Shown: one piece after another, positions 50,067-58,910 of the stretch
Layout: each line of letters opens with the position of its first letter
How positions within the stretch are numbered: position 1 is the stretch's first letter
Origin: Rhodococcus sovatensis
Lineage (GTDB): Bacteria > Actinomycetota > Actinomycetes > Mycobacteriales > Mycobacteriaceae
Reading direction: 5' to 3'
Assembly: GCF_037327425.1 (NCBI RefSeq)
Contig: NZ_CP147846.1
Span: 1,178,001 to 1,242,000 of the forward strand
Length of the DNA stretch: 64,000 bases
The notes under the pieces: generated by a model
What the model saw: only the letters and a program-made list of their open reading frames with translations
Databases searched by the model: none
Told to the model about the DNA's origin: nothing
Translations under genes and position numbers: made by a program

Positions 50067-51400
50067 GATCTTCCTTTGCTTCGAGCGTGGACGTCGGCAA
50101 CTACGCGGTCGACGATGTCGCCTGCGTGGCCCAGATACTGTGCGGGATCGAGTAGTTCACGAACCACGCTGGGATCGAGAAATTCGGTGATCGAAGGGTC
50201 CTCGTCGAGTGGGCGACCCGAGGCACAGGCGACCGTGACGATCTCGCGGGCCGAGTCGGTCTGGCTGGACAGCGCGGTGGTGACGCGTTCGGCCAGCAGG
50301 AGTCCATGGGTGATATCGAGGTTTCGGGCCATGGCGTCGACATGCACTGTCAACCCGGTGATGCTGACAGCCACCTGGTGGGCGCCACCGCCGACGAGTC
50401 GGAGCAGATCGGTGAGAGTTTCCCACTCCGCATGCCACGCACCTGCCGCTCGTTGGTGCTCGTGCTCCATCGAACTCAGGAGGGTGGCGACGAGACCGGG
50501 GACGCGCTTGACTGCCGCACGTGCCGTGATGGCAGCGACCGGGTTGCGCTTGTGTGGCATCGCAGACGATCCGCCGGGGGCGGCTTCTTCGACTTCGCCG
50601 ACTTCGGTCGAGGCCAGGAGTGTGACGTCGAGGGCCGGCTTTGCGATTGCTCCGGCCACTACGCCGAGGGCGCCTGCAATCTCGCCCATCCGAGTGCGCT
50701 CGGTGTGCCAGGGAACCCCCTGACGTGCAAGCCCCAGTTCGTCGGCCAGTGCGTCGGCAACGTTCGGGCCGTGGGGGAACAATGCTGCTGAAGTCCCTGC
50801 GGCGCCGCCGAATTGAACTGCGAGTGAGTCTTCTGCCCGTGCGAGTGCATCATCGGCTCGGGTCAAGCCCGCCACCCAGCCGGCGACGACGGCACCGAAC
50901 GTCGTCGGCAGGGCTTGCTGGCCGAGGGTGCGACCTGCAGTCGGGGTGTCTCGGTGCACCTGAGCGAGATGCGCGCCTGCAGTGATCGCGTCGCCTATTG
51001 AGGATCGAATCGCCGTCAGCGATCTCTGAGTCAGCAGCATCAGAGCGGTGTCGACGATGTCCTGACTCGTCGCCCCCGGGTGTACGGCGGTTCGGGGGAC
51101 GCCCTGAGGCGCAACCGCCCGTCGAATGATCTCGACCAGTGGGATGACAGGGTTCCCGCCCGCAGCCGAGAGTTCGCCCAGCTCGGCAATGTCGACGCCG
51201 CCAGGTGCACCGAGCTCGGTCGACACTGCGGACACGATCTCGGCGTGGGCTGCGTCGACCAGACCGTGCTGGGCTGCAGCCCGTGACAACGCGGCCTCCA
51301 CGTCGAGCATTGCCGCGACCCAGGCCTGATCGGATACGAGTGCTGCAGCATCGCCGCTACCGAACGTGGGGTCGAACAGGGATCCGCGGGTGTTCGTCAT
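50063..51400 (-). CDS. pcaB: 3-carboxy-cis,cis-muconate cycloisomerase
   Basis: 445 residues of the fumarase/aspartase superfamily with the signature GSSAMPHKRNP. It cyclises 3-carboxymuconate to 4-carboxymuconolactone, the step after PcaHG. The ATG at 51400 gives MTNTRGSLFDPTFG, the usual start of PcaB; a longer frame runs into pcaG. 16 bp downstream of pcaG. Confidence 0.95.
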   Translation of the reverse strand: MTNTRGSLFDPTFGSGDAAALVSDQAWVAAMLDVEAALSRAAAQHGLVDAAHAEIVSAVSTELGAPGGVDIAELGELSAAGGNPVIPLVEIIRRAVAPQGVPRTAVHPGATSQDIVDTALMLLTQRSLTAIRSSIGDAITAGAHLAQVHRDTPTAGRTLGQQALPTTFGAVVAGWVAGLTRADDALARAEDSLAVQFGGAAGTSAALFPHGPNVADALADELGLARQGVPWHTERTRMGEIAGALGVVAGAIAKPALDVTLLASTEVGEVEEAAPGGSSAMPHKRNPVAAITARAAVKRVPGLVATLLSSMEHEHQRAAGAWHAEWETLTDLLRLVGGGAHQVAVSITGLTVHVDAMARNLDITHGLLLAERVTTALSSQTDSAREIVTVACASGRPLDEDPSITEFLDPSVVRELLDPAQYLGHAGDIVDRVVADVHARSKGRS

Positions 51401-51416
51401 CGATCGCTTTCGTTCG

Positions 51417-52049
51417 TCACAGATCGAAGAACGGAGTTTCGTCGCCGTTCGGGTCACTGTCCTGGACTACCACATCGAGGTGGTAGCCGGTGGGTGTTGC
51501 TTTTGCGATCAACTTCTCGCGCTGCCGTGGGTCCATTCCCGACAGCACTGGGTCGGAGAAGTTCCGTTCGGTCTCGTCCGGAAAGTAGATCCGGGTGACC
51601 AGGCGCTCCAGCATGCCGCGGGCGAAGATGCCGACATCGATATGGGGTGCCTCGATCGAGCCGTCCTCGGCAGAGAGAGGGCCGGGCTTGACGGTGCGCA
51701 CGGTCGAAGTTCCAGTGGAATCCGCTACGGCGCGGCCGAATCCACGGAATCGAGCCGGCGTCGGCTCGGCACGGCCCCGCGGGTCGTCCGGGTGGTCGAA
51801 ACGCCCGGCAGCGTCGGCCTGCCAGGTCTCGATCATGGCGTCGGCGATAGGGGTTCGATGTCCGTCGTAGACGGTGACAGTGATGTCGATCGAACCTTCT
51901 GTGCCGGTGGGTACTACATCGGGGCCGTCGGGCCAGGGCAGCCCGATGTGGAGGTAAGGGCCGACGGTCTGCGACGGTGTCTGCCCGAACGGAACCTTCG
52001 TGAAGTCGATCCCCGGGGTGACAGGGTATCTCGGAGCGAAGTCAGTCAT
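51417..52049 (-). CDS. pcaG: Protocatechuate 3,4-dioxygenase alpha subunit
   Basis: 210 residues of the intradiol dioxygenase fold: PSQTVGPYLHIGLPWPDGPD, IETWQADAAGRFDHPDD, FGRAVADSTGTSTVRTVKPG, PHIDVGIFARGMLERLVTRIYFPD. As usual for the alpha chain, it resembles the beta chain but lacks the complete iron ligand set. Forms the (alpha-beta) heterodimer with PcaH. Start at 52049 overlaps pcaH by 8 bp. Confidence 0.95.
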   Translation of the reverse strand: MTDFAPRYPVTPGIDFTKVPFGQTPSQTVGPYLHIGLPWPDGPDVVPTGTEGSIDITVTVYDGHRTPIADAMIETWQADAAGRFDHPDDPRGRAEPTPARFRGFGRAVADSTGTSTVRTVKPGPLSAEDGSIEAPHIDVGIFARGMLERLVTRIYFPDETERNFSDPVLSGMDPRQREKLIAKATPTGYHLDVVVQDSDPNGDETPFFDL

Positions 52050-52788
52050 CGTGGTCGTCGCCTTCGAAGGGAGTTGCGTTGCGGCCGCGCAGGACGATGT
52101 CGAAGCGGAAGCCCAGGGCCCAGTTGTCCTGTGTGGCCTCGTAGTCGAACGCGCTGACCATGCGACCCCTGGCCTCTTTGGGAACCGAGTTGAATATGGG
52201 ATCTTGGAAGAACATCGGGTCGTCCGGGAAGTACATCTGAGTGACAAGGCGCTGCGTGAACGCCTGACCGAAGAGCGAGAAGTGAATGTGCGCCGGCCGC
52301 CACGCGTTGGTGTGATTGCCCCATGGGTATGCGCCGGGCTTGATCGTCGTGAATCGGTAGTTGCCCGTGGCATCGGTGAGCACTCGGCCGACGCCGTCGA
52401 AGTGCGGATCCAGTGGCGCGGGCCAGGTGTCGCCTGCGTGACGGTACCGTCCGCCCGCGTTCGCCTGCCACACCTCGATGAGCGTGTTCGGTACTGCTCG
52501 TCCGTCACTGTCGAGGACGCGCCCATGGACGATGATGCGCTGCCCCTGGGCTTCGCCGCCGTGTGCGAGCGTGAGGTCTGCGTCCGCAGCAGTGACCCGG
52601 CCTTCGCCGAGGACCGGCCCGGTGATCTCGGTCAGGCGCTGGGGCAGGAGGGTGAGCGGCTGCTTCGGGTGCCGCAGTGTGGTGGTGCGGTACTCGTCGA
52701 AGTCGCGGGGTGCGTTGACCCCGGACTGGTCGCGGTACGGCCGGTTCTTGTCGCCGATGACGGTGAAGTCTGGCGGTAGTTGGAGCAT
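52042..52788 (-). CDS. pcaH: Protocatechuate 3,4-dioxygenase beta subunit
   Basis: 248 residues carrying the catalytic non-haem Fe(III). The expected ligands are Tyr115 (GRYRH), Tyr154 (GAYPW), His167 and His169 (RPAHIHF), with the same spacing (39, 13, 2) as the known enzyme. It cleaves protocatechuate between the hydroxyls to 3-carboxymuconate. First gene of pcaHGBLRF, divergent from pcaIJ across a 183-bp region with inverted regulator half-sites. Confidence 0.96.
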   Translation of the reverse strand: MLQLPPDFTVIGDKNRPYRDQSGVNAPRDFDEYRTTTLRHPKQPLTLLPQRLTEITGPVLGEGRVTAADADLTLAHGGEAQGQRIIVHGRVLDSDGRAVPNTLIEVWQANAGGRYRHAGDTWPAPLDPHFDGVGRVLTDATGNYRFTTIKPGAYPWGNHTNAWRPAHIHFSLFGQAFTQRLVTQMYFPDDPMFFQDPIFNSVPKEARGRMVSAFDYEATQDNWALGFRFDIVLRGRNATPFEGDDHDD

Positions 52789-52856
52789 CGGTTGTTCCTC
52801 ACGTTCGAGCTACGTGTTTTCGGCGTATGAGTGTTCGTCATGTGGACAATTAGCCG

Positions 52857-52922
52857 CTATACGAACCACATTACGTTCACGACGGGCTTCAAGCAACGAA
52901 ATCGGCCAGAATGTTCGTATAG
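52857..52922. promoter_or_regulatory. Paired inverted 10-mers, candidate PcaR sites
   Basis: CTATACGAAC (52857-52866) and its exact reverse complement GTTCGTATAG (52913-52922) lie in the divergent pcaH-pcaI promoter, 56 bp centre to centre. The sequence GTTCG-TATA resembles the Pseudomonas PcaR half-site GTTCGATAAT. Further GTTC words at about 52833, 52874, 52932 and 52951 may be weaker sites. One site near each promoter would let PcaR serve both operons. Confidence 0.6.
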
Positions 52923-52971
52923 TGGCGATGTGTTCACAATGCGCACAAAGTTCGGTATGGTCGTCGGCATG

Positions 52972-53718
52972 ATGGACAAAGTGATGACGAGTGCTGCCGA
53001 AGCAGTGGCCGACATGCCGGACGGGGCTTCCGTCGCGGTCGGTGGCTTCGGTCTTGTCGGAGTTCCGGAAGTTCTGATCGACGCGGTGCTGGCGCAGGGG
53101 GCGACCGATCTCGAGATCGTCAGCAACAACTGCGGAACCGACGGCTTCGGCCTCGGCGTGCTCCTGGAGAAGCGTCGAATCCGCCGAACTATCAGCTCCT
53201 ACGTCGGGTCGAACAAGGAGTTTGCGCGGCAGTATCTCGCCGGCGAACTAGAGGTCGAGCTGACCCCGCAAGGCACTCTCGCCGAACGCCTGCGTGCCGG
53301 CGGCGCGGGTATTCCGGCCTTCTTCGCGCCTGCGGGCGTTGGAACTCAAGTGGCTGACGGCGGCTTACCGCTGCGCTACGACGGCAACGGCGGCATCGCG
53401 CTGGCGAGCCCACCGAAGGAGACGCGTGAATTCGACGGCACCACCTACGTGATGGAGCGTGGGATCGTCGCGGACTACGCGCTCGTACATGCGTGGAAGG
53501 GCGACCGGCATGGAAACCTCGTATTCCACGCCAGTGCACGGAATTTCAACCCTCCGGCCGCTGCGTCGGGGCGAATCACCATTGCTCAGGTCGAGCACTT
53601 GGTCGAACCCGGAGAGATCGGACCCGACGACGTACACACGCCGGGGATTCACGTGCAGCGACTTGTGCACGTCGGCAAGGTGACCGTAGGAATCGAGCAG
53701 CGGACGGTGCGAGCATGA
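52972..53718 (+). CDS. pcaI: 3-oxoadipate CoA-transferase subunit A
   Basis: 248 residues of the class I CoA-transferase alpha type: DGASVAVGGFGLVGVPEVLI, SNNCGTDGFGLGVLL, GTLAERLRAGGAGIPAFFAP. With PcaJ it moves CoA from succinyl-CoA to 3-oxoadipate. Start is ambiguous among two adjacent ATGs (52969 and 52972) and a further ATG at 52984; 52972 gives MDKVMTSAAEAV, the usual family start, though no good RBS is seen. Overlaps pcaJ by 4 bp. Confidence 0.93.
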   Translation: MDKVMTSAAEAVADMPDGASVAVGGFGLVGVPEVLIDAVLAQGATDLEIVSNNCGTDGFGLGVLLEKRRIRRTISSYVGSNKEFARQYLAGELEVELTPQGTLAERLRAGGAGIPAFFAPAGVGTQVADGGLPLRYDGNGGIALASPPKETREFDGTTYVMERGIVADYALVHAWKGDRHGNLVFHASARNFNPPAAASGRITIAQVEHLVEPGEIGPDDVHTPGIHVQRLVHVGKVTVGIEQRTVRA

Positions 53719-54359
53719 GCGAGAACATTCCCAAACTGACGCGGGAGCAGATGGCGGCGCGGGTCGCACTGGAACTGGGGGACGGCGAATACGTCAACCT
53801 CGGTATCGGTATGCCCACTCTCGTACCCAACTACCTGCCGACCGATATCACCGTGATTCTTCACTCGGAGAACGGAGTGTTGGGAGTAGGGCCTTACCCG
53901 ACCGAGGACGAGCTCGATCCCGAGGTCATCAACGCGGGCAAGGAGACGATCACTGTTCTGCCCGGCGCCTCGTACTTCGATTCCTCGCAGTCGTTCGGCA
54001 TGATCCGTGGTGGGCAGGTCGACGTGGCGGTACTCGGTGCCATGCAGGTGAGCGCGACGGGTGACCTCGCCAACTGGATGATTCCCGGCCACATGGTCAA
54101 AGGCATGGGTGGCGCAATGGATTTGGTCCACGGTGCGCGTCGAGTCATCGTGATGATGGAACACGTGTCGAAGAAGGGGGAGCCCAAGATTCTTCAGTCG
54201 TGCACCCTTCCGCTCACCGGCGTCGGATGCGTTCAGCGCATCATCACCGATATGGCGGTATTGGACGTGACCGAACACGGCCTGAGATTGGTCGAGACCG
54301 CACCCGGCATCACCGTAGAGCAGGTCGTGGCGGCGACGGGCGCCGCACTCAGCGTGTGA
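53715..54359 (+). CDS. pcaJ: 3-oxoadipate CoA-transferase subunit B
   Basis: 214 residues, class I CoA-transferase beta type. Catalytic Glu52 in SENGVLG; VNLGIGMPTLVPNYLP and GMGGAMDLVHGARRVIVMMEH are family motifs. Forms the heteromeric enzyme with PcaI. ATGA overlap with pcaI assures equal synthesis. Its last 11 bp overlap the 3' end of fdhD on the other strand. Confidence 0.95.
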   Translation: MSENIPKLTREQMAARVALELGDGEYVNLGIGMPTLVPNYLPTDITVILHSENGVLGVGPYPTEDELDPEVINAGKETITVLPGASYFDSSQSFGMIRGGQVDVAVLGAMQVSATGDLANWMIPGHMVKGMGGAMDLVHGARRVIVMMEHVSKKGEPKILQSCTLPLTGVGCVQRIITDMAVLDVTEHGLRLVETAPGITVEQVVAATGAALSV

Positions 54360-55173
54360 TCCTGTGCGTATGCGAGTACAGGTTCATGTCCTCGCCGCGT
54401 AGGAATCCGACGACGGTCAATCCCGAATCCCCGGCGAGATCGACGGCGAGCGAGGACGGTGCAGAAACGGCCGCAAGTATCGGAATGCCTGCCATCACGG
54501 CCTTCTGAGCAAGCTCGAACGAGGCGCGGCCACTGACCATCAGAACCGTGCCGGCGAGCGGAATCCGACTTTCACCCGTCGCCCACCCGACTACCTTGTC
54601 CACCGCGTTGTGCCGACCGACATCTTCACGGGAGACGAGCATCGTGCCGTCGACATCGAACAATGCAGCGGCATGCAGACCGCCGGTCGAGTCGAACGCC
54701 TTCTGTGACTCGCGCAGTGTGCCTGGCATGGTAGTCAGCACCGACGCTTTGACCTCGGTCTTGTCGGCGGCGGGGGAGTGACGAGTCTTCAGTCGAACAG
54801 CATCGAGTGAGCCTTTGCCGCATACTCCGCACGACGATGTCGTATAGAAGTTGCGTTCGACCCCTGGCTCCGGCGGCGCCACTCCAGGTGCAAGCGTGAT
54901 GTCGAGGACGTTGTAGGTGTTCTGGCCGTCGTCGTCGACGCCGTCGCAATACCTGGCCACCGAGATGTCCTCGCGCCTGACGATGACACCCTCGGTGAGG
55001 AGAAATCCGTGCGCGAGTTCGATGTCGTGGCCTGGAGTTCGCATCGTCACGGCAAGCGCCGATCCGTTCACTCGGATCTCGAGTGGTTCCTCGACGACGA
55101 GAGTGTCCGGTCGAGTCGTCTCGTGTGGTCCACGGATTCTGACGACCGGACGCCGAGCGGTGATTCGTCCCAT
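54349..55173 (-). CDS. fdhD: Formate dehydrogenase accessory sulfurtransferase FdhD
   Basis: 274 residues. The sulfur-carrying cysteine motif CGVCGK (Cys115, Cys118) and ESGLTVVGFLRGEDMNLYSH near the C-terminus are FdhD hallmarks, with MVSGRASFELAQKAVMAGIPI. It carries sulfur from IscS to the molybdenum cofactor of formate dehydrogenase. No formate dehydrogenase structural gene is nearby. 18 bp downstream of malQ on the minus strand (malQ ends after fdhD starts), so they may be co-transcribed. Confidence 0.92.
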   Translation of the reverse strand: MGRITARRPVVRIRGPHETTRPDTLVVEEPLEIRVNGSALAVTMRTPGHDIELAHGFLLTEGVIVRREDISVARYCDGVDDDGQNTYNVLDITLAPGVAPPEPGVERNFYTTSSCGVCGKGSLDAVRLKTRHSPAADKTEVKASVLTTMPGTLRESQKAFDSTGGLHAAALFDVDGTMLVSREDVGRHNAVDKVVGWATGESRIPLAGTVLMVSGRASFELAQKAVMAGIPILAAVSAPSSLAVDLAGDSGLTVVGFLRGEDMNLYSHTHRITR

Positions 55174-55191
55174 GGATCGATTATGCGCCTC

Positions 55192-57378
55192 TTACGCCAT
55201 GGGCGACGCCGGCGACGATCTCGCGTCCAGGGCCGCTGCGTTCAGGGCGGCCGCGTTCAGGGCCGCGACCAACGACACCATCCGCGGATGATCGACGAGA
55301 TCGTCGACCCACACCGCTCGACCCTTGTGGTCGGCCAACGGTATCCGCCAGTTCTGGTATTGGGTCTCGTCCGTTCCCGGTTGATTCTGAATACGGTTCT
55401 CGCCCACGGCATCCACGAGCGCAACGCCGAGGAGGTTCGACGGGCTCCGCGCAATCAACCGGTACAGCGCCTCGACGGTCGCCTTCTCAGAGGCGTCAGC
55501 CGGCAGTAGTCCTCGGGTCCGCGCGAGGTCGAGCACTGCTTCGCGCCCTGCCGCGTCCTGCGCAGTTTCGGCGTCCACGTCCCGTTCGAGCAATCCGAGG
55601 CGCGAGCGCAGCGCGATGTGCTCACCGCGCAGGTACCCCACGGTCGGTGGTAGATCGTGAGTGGTCACCGATGTCAGGCACAGCTCCCGGTAGTTCTCGG
55701 GTGGGATGGGCGCGTCTCCATCGTTCTCGAACCACAGAATCGAGGTACCGAACACGCCGCGTTGACCGAGGTACTCCTGAACTCTCGGTTCGAACACACC
55801 GAGGTCTTCTCCCACCACGACAGCTCCCGCCCGCTCGGCCTCGAGCACGAGGATGCCGATGAGTGCTTCGTGGTCGTACTCGACGTAGGCGCCTTCGCCC
55901 GGTGTCGACGCCTCCTGCGGAATCCACCACAGCCGGAACAATCCGAGAATGTGGTCGACACGTATGCCGCCTGCGTGCCGAAGGATGGTGCGCAGCATGT
56001 CGCGATAGGGGCCATATCCCAACTCCCGCAAGCGATCCGGATTCCACGGCGGCTGGTTCCAGTTCTGGCCCTGCTGGTTGAAATTGTCGGGCGGAGCGCC
56101 GACAGTCACCCCGGTTGTGAGCGCATCCCCGAGGGTCCACGCATCGGCGCCGTGCCGATGCACACCGACGGCGAGATCGTGCATGATTCCGATGTCCATG
56201 CCCGAGCGCCGCGCTGCCAGCTGGGCGCGCTCGAGTTGCTGGTCGCAGATCCACTGCAGCCACTTGTGGAACGCGATTCGATCGGCAGCGGTCGCGCGAA
56301 ATTCAGTGGCGAAGTCGGTGCCGGGATGCGCTGCTTCTGCGTTCCATATCTTGTCTTCCGGGCCGAACTTCTCGGCGAGAGCGCACCACAGGGCAAAATC
56401 GTCGAGCCCGTGCCCCTCGCGCTGGCAGAAGGCGTCGAATTCGGCCTGCCGGGCCGCAGGCAACGCCACGCGGTGAATCCTCGACAGTGCCCGAAGTTTG
56501 GCGCGAAACGATGGGTCTCGATCGATCTTCCTCGTGCGCTTGTTCGCCTTCGAAAAGCGGCGCGCCGACTCTCGCACTTTCGCGTACTGGTCACGAGGTA
56601 GGTAGGAGGTTTCCGGGATGTCCTCGACCCTGATGTACATCGGGTCGAAAAACCGTCTCGTCGTCGGCAGGTACGGCGACGCCTCGACCGGGGGTTCGGG
56701 ACGCTGAGCGTGAAGGGGATTGACGAGGACGTAGTCGAACCCGTGGGTTCCGCCTGCGATCGCGGACAGGTCGGCAAGGTCGGCGTAATCACCGACTCCC
56801 CACGATCTGTCCGACCGAATCGAGTACAGCTGCGTTGCGAGACCGCTCCGCTGCTTGCCGAGCAGTCCATCGTTGGCGGACAGGCGCCTCGGCGTGACGA
56901 CAAGGGGGCACTGGGCACGAGTCCGATGTGCGGAGTCGAGCTCGCTGTCCGCGGTCAAGGTGTGCCAACCAGTCGGCAGATCGGCGGGCAGACCGAACGT
57001 CGCGCGCCCCACCAGGGCTCCGTCGATCTCGCGAGGATCGACCCACACCTGGACCTGTGTGAGCGGGACGTGGTCCCCGTCCTCGGTCGTGACATGAACC
57101 GATACCGGATCGCCATGCGGGACATGGACTTCCACTCGATCGGACTCGCCCTGCACGATCACGACGACTGGCGGGAGCGTACGTCGCCACGGCGCCTGGT
57201 CGAGGTCGCGTAACGAGGCGGCGACGTCGTCTTCGGTGTCCGCGTCGATCCCGCGTGCGGCGAGAATGCGGTGAAGCGTCGAATCGGACACTTCGTGTTC
57301 GGTGTGGTCCCATCCGCGGTACGACGTGGACACGCCACATTTTCCAGCAAGCTCGCGCAGTAGCGAAGTGTAGGTCAC
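55192..57378 (-). CDS. malQ: 4-alpha-glucanotransferase (amylomaltase), actinobacterial type
   Basis: 728 residues, GH77. The N-terminal about 150 residues are an actinobacterial extension; the core has DYADLADLSAIAGGTHGFDY, YVLVNPLHAQRP, DPMYIRVED, GIRVDHILGLFRLWWIP with the nucleophile Asp, VVVGEDLGVFEP with the acid/base Glu, and TTHDLPPTVGYL. Transfers alpha-1,4-glucan segments. The C-terminus ends in an Ala/Asn-rich run of NAAAL repeats encoded by a 15-bp tandem repeat around 55226-55265, a sign of slippage. Likely works with the alpha-glucosidase on glycogen or maltodextrin. Confidence 0.92.
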   Translation of the reverse strand: MTYTSLLRELAGKCGVSTSYRGWDHTEHEVSDSTLHRILAARGIDADTEDDVAASLRDLDQAPWRRTLPPVVVIVQGESDRVEVHVPHGDPVSVHVTTEDGDHVPLTQVQVWVDPREIDGALVGRATFGLPADLPTGWHTLTADSELDSAHRTRAQCPLVVTPRRLSANDGLLGKQRSGLATQLYSIRSDRSWGVGDYADLADLSAIAGGTHGFDYVLVNPLHAQRPEPPVEASPYLPTTRRFFDPMYIRVEDIPETSYLPRDQYAKVRESARRFSKANKRTRKIDRDPSFRAKLRALSRIHRVALPAARQAEFDAFCQREGHGLDDFALWCALAEKFGPEDKIWNAEAAHPGTDFATEFRATAADRIAFHKWLQWICDQQLERAQLAARRSGMDIGIMHDLAVGVHRHGADAWTLGDALTTGVTVGAPPDNFNQQGQNWNQPPWNPDRLRELGYGPYRDMLRTILRHAGGIRVDHILGLFRLWWIPQEASTPGEGAYVEYDHEALIGILVLEAERAGAVVVGEDLGVFEPRVQEYLGQRGVFGTSILWFENDGDAPIPPENYRELCLTSVTTHDLPPTVGYLRGEHIALRSRLGLLERDVDAETAQDAAGREAVLDLARTRGLLPADASEKATVEALYRLIARSPSNLLGVALVDAVGENRIQNQPGTDETQYQNWRIPLADHKGRAVWVDDLVDHPRMVSLVAALNAAALNAAALDARSSPASPMA

Positions 57379-57488
57379 TCCAATGATCGTGCCAGGCGTA
57401 CTCGCTCACGTCACTCGCAGGAGTTTCGGGCGGTGACAGCAGGCCCGGACGACAAGTGCCGCGAGCGACTTGCCGCTGGTGACAGCTG

Positions 57489-57515
57489 GGATTGAACTTG
57501 GACGGGCCCGGGTAG
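57489..57515 (+). promoter_or_regulatory. SigF-type promoter candidate before rsbW-sigF
   Basis: GGATT-N16-GGGTAG resembles the mycobacterial SigF consensus (GGTTT-N15-17-GGGTAT) with two mismatches in the ten bases compared. It lies 115 bp before the rsbW start. Autoregulation is expected for sigF operons. An overlapping TTGAAC-N15-TAGTCT (57492-57518) could be a housekeeping promoter instead. Confidence 0.5.
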
Positions 57516-57629
57516 TCTGATCGCGGTCACGGTGGCGAAGTCGCTGCCGGACCCGAAGTTTTGAAATGCAGGGTGGTGCACGAACGCGTGAGCCACGAGG
57601 AGAGTCGAGACAACGGATAGGGAGCGCGA

Positions 57630-58052
57630 ATGACTGGCGTTGGCAAGATCGAAGAGCTGGAAAGAAATTCCGGCGCACCGGTCGAGCTGCGAGTGGTCGC
57701 GGACGCCGATCAGTTGCCGGTAGTGCGCGCAGTAGCAGAGACGCTTGCAGTGCTGGGGGACTTCACGCTCGACGACATTGCAGACATCAAGCTCGTGGTG
57801 GACGAGGTGTGCTCGGAGTTGATCGCGGGTGCCGTCGAGGGTGCCGAGCTGAGCTGTTCGTTCGTGGTCGGTGACGCGGGTATGCGGATCACGACGACGT
57901 CGGTGGTGCATACCGGTCGCGTTCCGAGGTCGGACAGCTTCGGATGGCACGTGCTGCACACGTTGACCGACTCGATCTCTCTGAGTGCATCGTCGGTCGA
58001 CGACGGATCGGCCGTGGTCGTCGACGCGGTCAAGCGGAGGAGCAACCTCTAG
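57630..58052 (+). CDS. rsbW: Anti-sigma factor RsbW/UsfX (GHKL ATPase-like)
   Basis: 140 residues of the HATPase_c/RsbW fold: ADADQLPVVRAVAETLAVLG, DDIADIKLVVDEVCSELIAG (N-box region) and SDSFGWHVLHTLTDSISL (G-box region). Binds SigF and blocks it until an anti-anti-sigma factor releases it; no anti-anti-sigma gene is seen here. ATG at 57630 with AGGGAG upstream. Its stop overlaps the sigF start by 1 bp. Confidence 0.9.
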   Translation: MTGVGKIEELERNSGAPVELRVVADADQLPVVRAVAETLAVLGDFTLDDIADIKLVVDEVCSELIAGAVEGAELSCSFVVGDAGMRITTTSVVHTGRVPRSDSFGWHVLHTLTDSISLSASSVDDGSAVVVDAVKRRSNL

Positions 58053-58837
58053 TGCCCGTGCCGTACGAAAAACCAACGCGGCGTCAATCGGACGACTACA
58101 GCGAAGTTGTACCTCTCATCCAGCAGATGCAGGCCTTGGAAGTGGGTTCACCACAGCGACAGGTGCTGAGGGATCGCATCATCACTCGGTGTCTGCCGCT
58201 CGCCGAGCACATTGCCCGGCGATTCGGAGGCCGTGGTGAAGCGCACGAGGATCTACTGCAGGTAGCGAGACTGGGCCTTGTCAATGCCGTCGATCGCTTC
58301 GACATCGAGCGCGGATCGGACTTCGTGTCCTTCGCCGTACCCACGATCATGGGTGAGGCGCGACGCTACTTCCGCGACGCCGGGTGGTCGGTGCGGGTGC
58401 CTCGACGGATGAAGGAACTGAACTCGATGATCTCCGGCGCTGTGGGGACGCTGTCGCAGAAGCTCGGTCGGGCACCGACGGCCAGCGAAATCGCAGCCGA
58501 GCTCGACATCGACGTCAAGGAAGCCTCGCAGGCGTTGCTCGCTCGGAGCGCTTACCAGACCGTGTCGGTCGACTCGGTTGTCAGTGACGATCGACTTCCG
58601 CTGATGGACACGCTCGGTGCGGACGATCCGGAGCTCGAGAAGATGGAGAGCTACCTGACGGTTCGCCCTGCTCTCGAGAAGCTGCCGGAGCGTGAACGGC
58701 AGATCGTGATTCTGCGGTTCTTCGGATCGATGACTCAGACGCAGATCGCCGATCGGATGGGCATCTCGCAGATGCACGTGTCCCGAATTCTGGCGCGCAC
58801 GCTGTCTCAGTTGCGAGAGGACCTCGGGCCGAGCTGA
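58052..58837 (+). CDS. sigF: Alternative sigma factor SigF (SigB/SigF family)
   Basis: 261 residues. Region 2 (about 50-115) with LAEHIARRFGGRGEAHEDLL, DLLQVARLGLVNAVDRFD and FVSFAVPTIMGEARRYF, region 3 (RAPTASEIAAELDID) and region 4 (LPERERQIVILRFFGSMTQTQIADRMGISQMHVSRIL). Directs RNA polymerase to stress or stationary-phase promoters. GTG start with GGAGGAG 10 nt upstream. Follows rsbW as in mycobacterial usfX-sigF. Confidence 0.93.
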   Translation: MPVPYEKPTRRQSDDYSEVVPLIQQMQALEVGSPQRQVLRDRIITRCLPLAEHIARRFGGRGEAHEDLLQVARLGLVNAVDRFDIERGSDFVSFAVPTIMGEARRYFRDAGWSVRVPRRMKELNSMISGAVGTLSQKLGRAPTASEIAAELDIDVKEASQALLARSAYQTVSVDSVVSDDRLPLMDTLGADDPELEKMESYLTVRPALEKLPERERQIVILRFFGSMTQTQIADRMGISQMHVSRILARTLSQLREDLGPS

Positions 58838-58910
58838 CCGAGGAGAGTCGGCCCGCCGTAGCATTCGCGACAGCGAACGTCGGACTCTTCTCATCCCAGG
58901 AGCAACGCCA

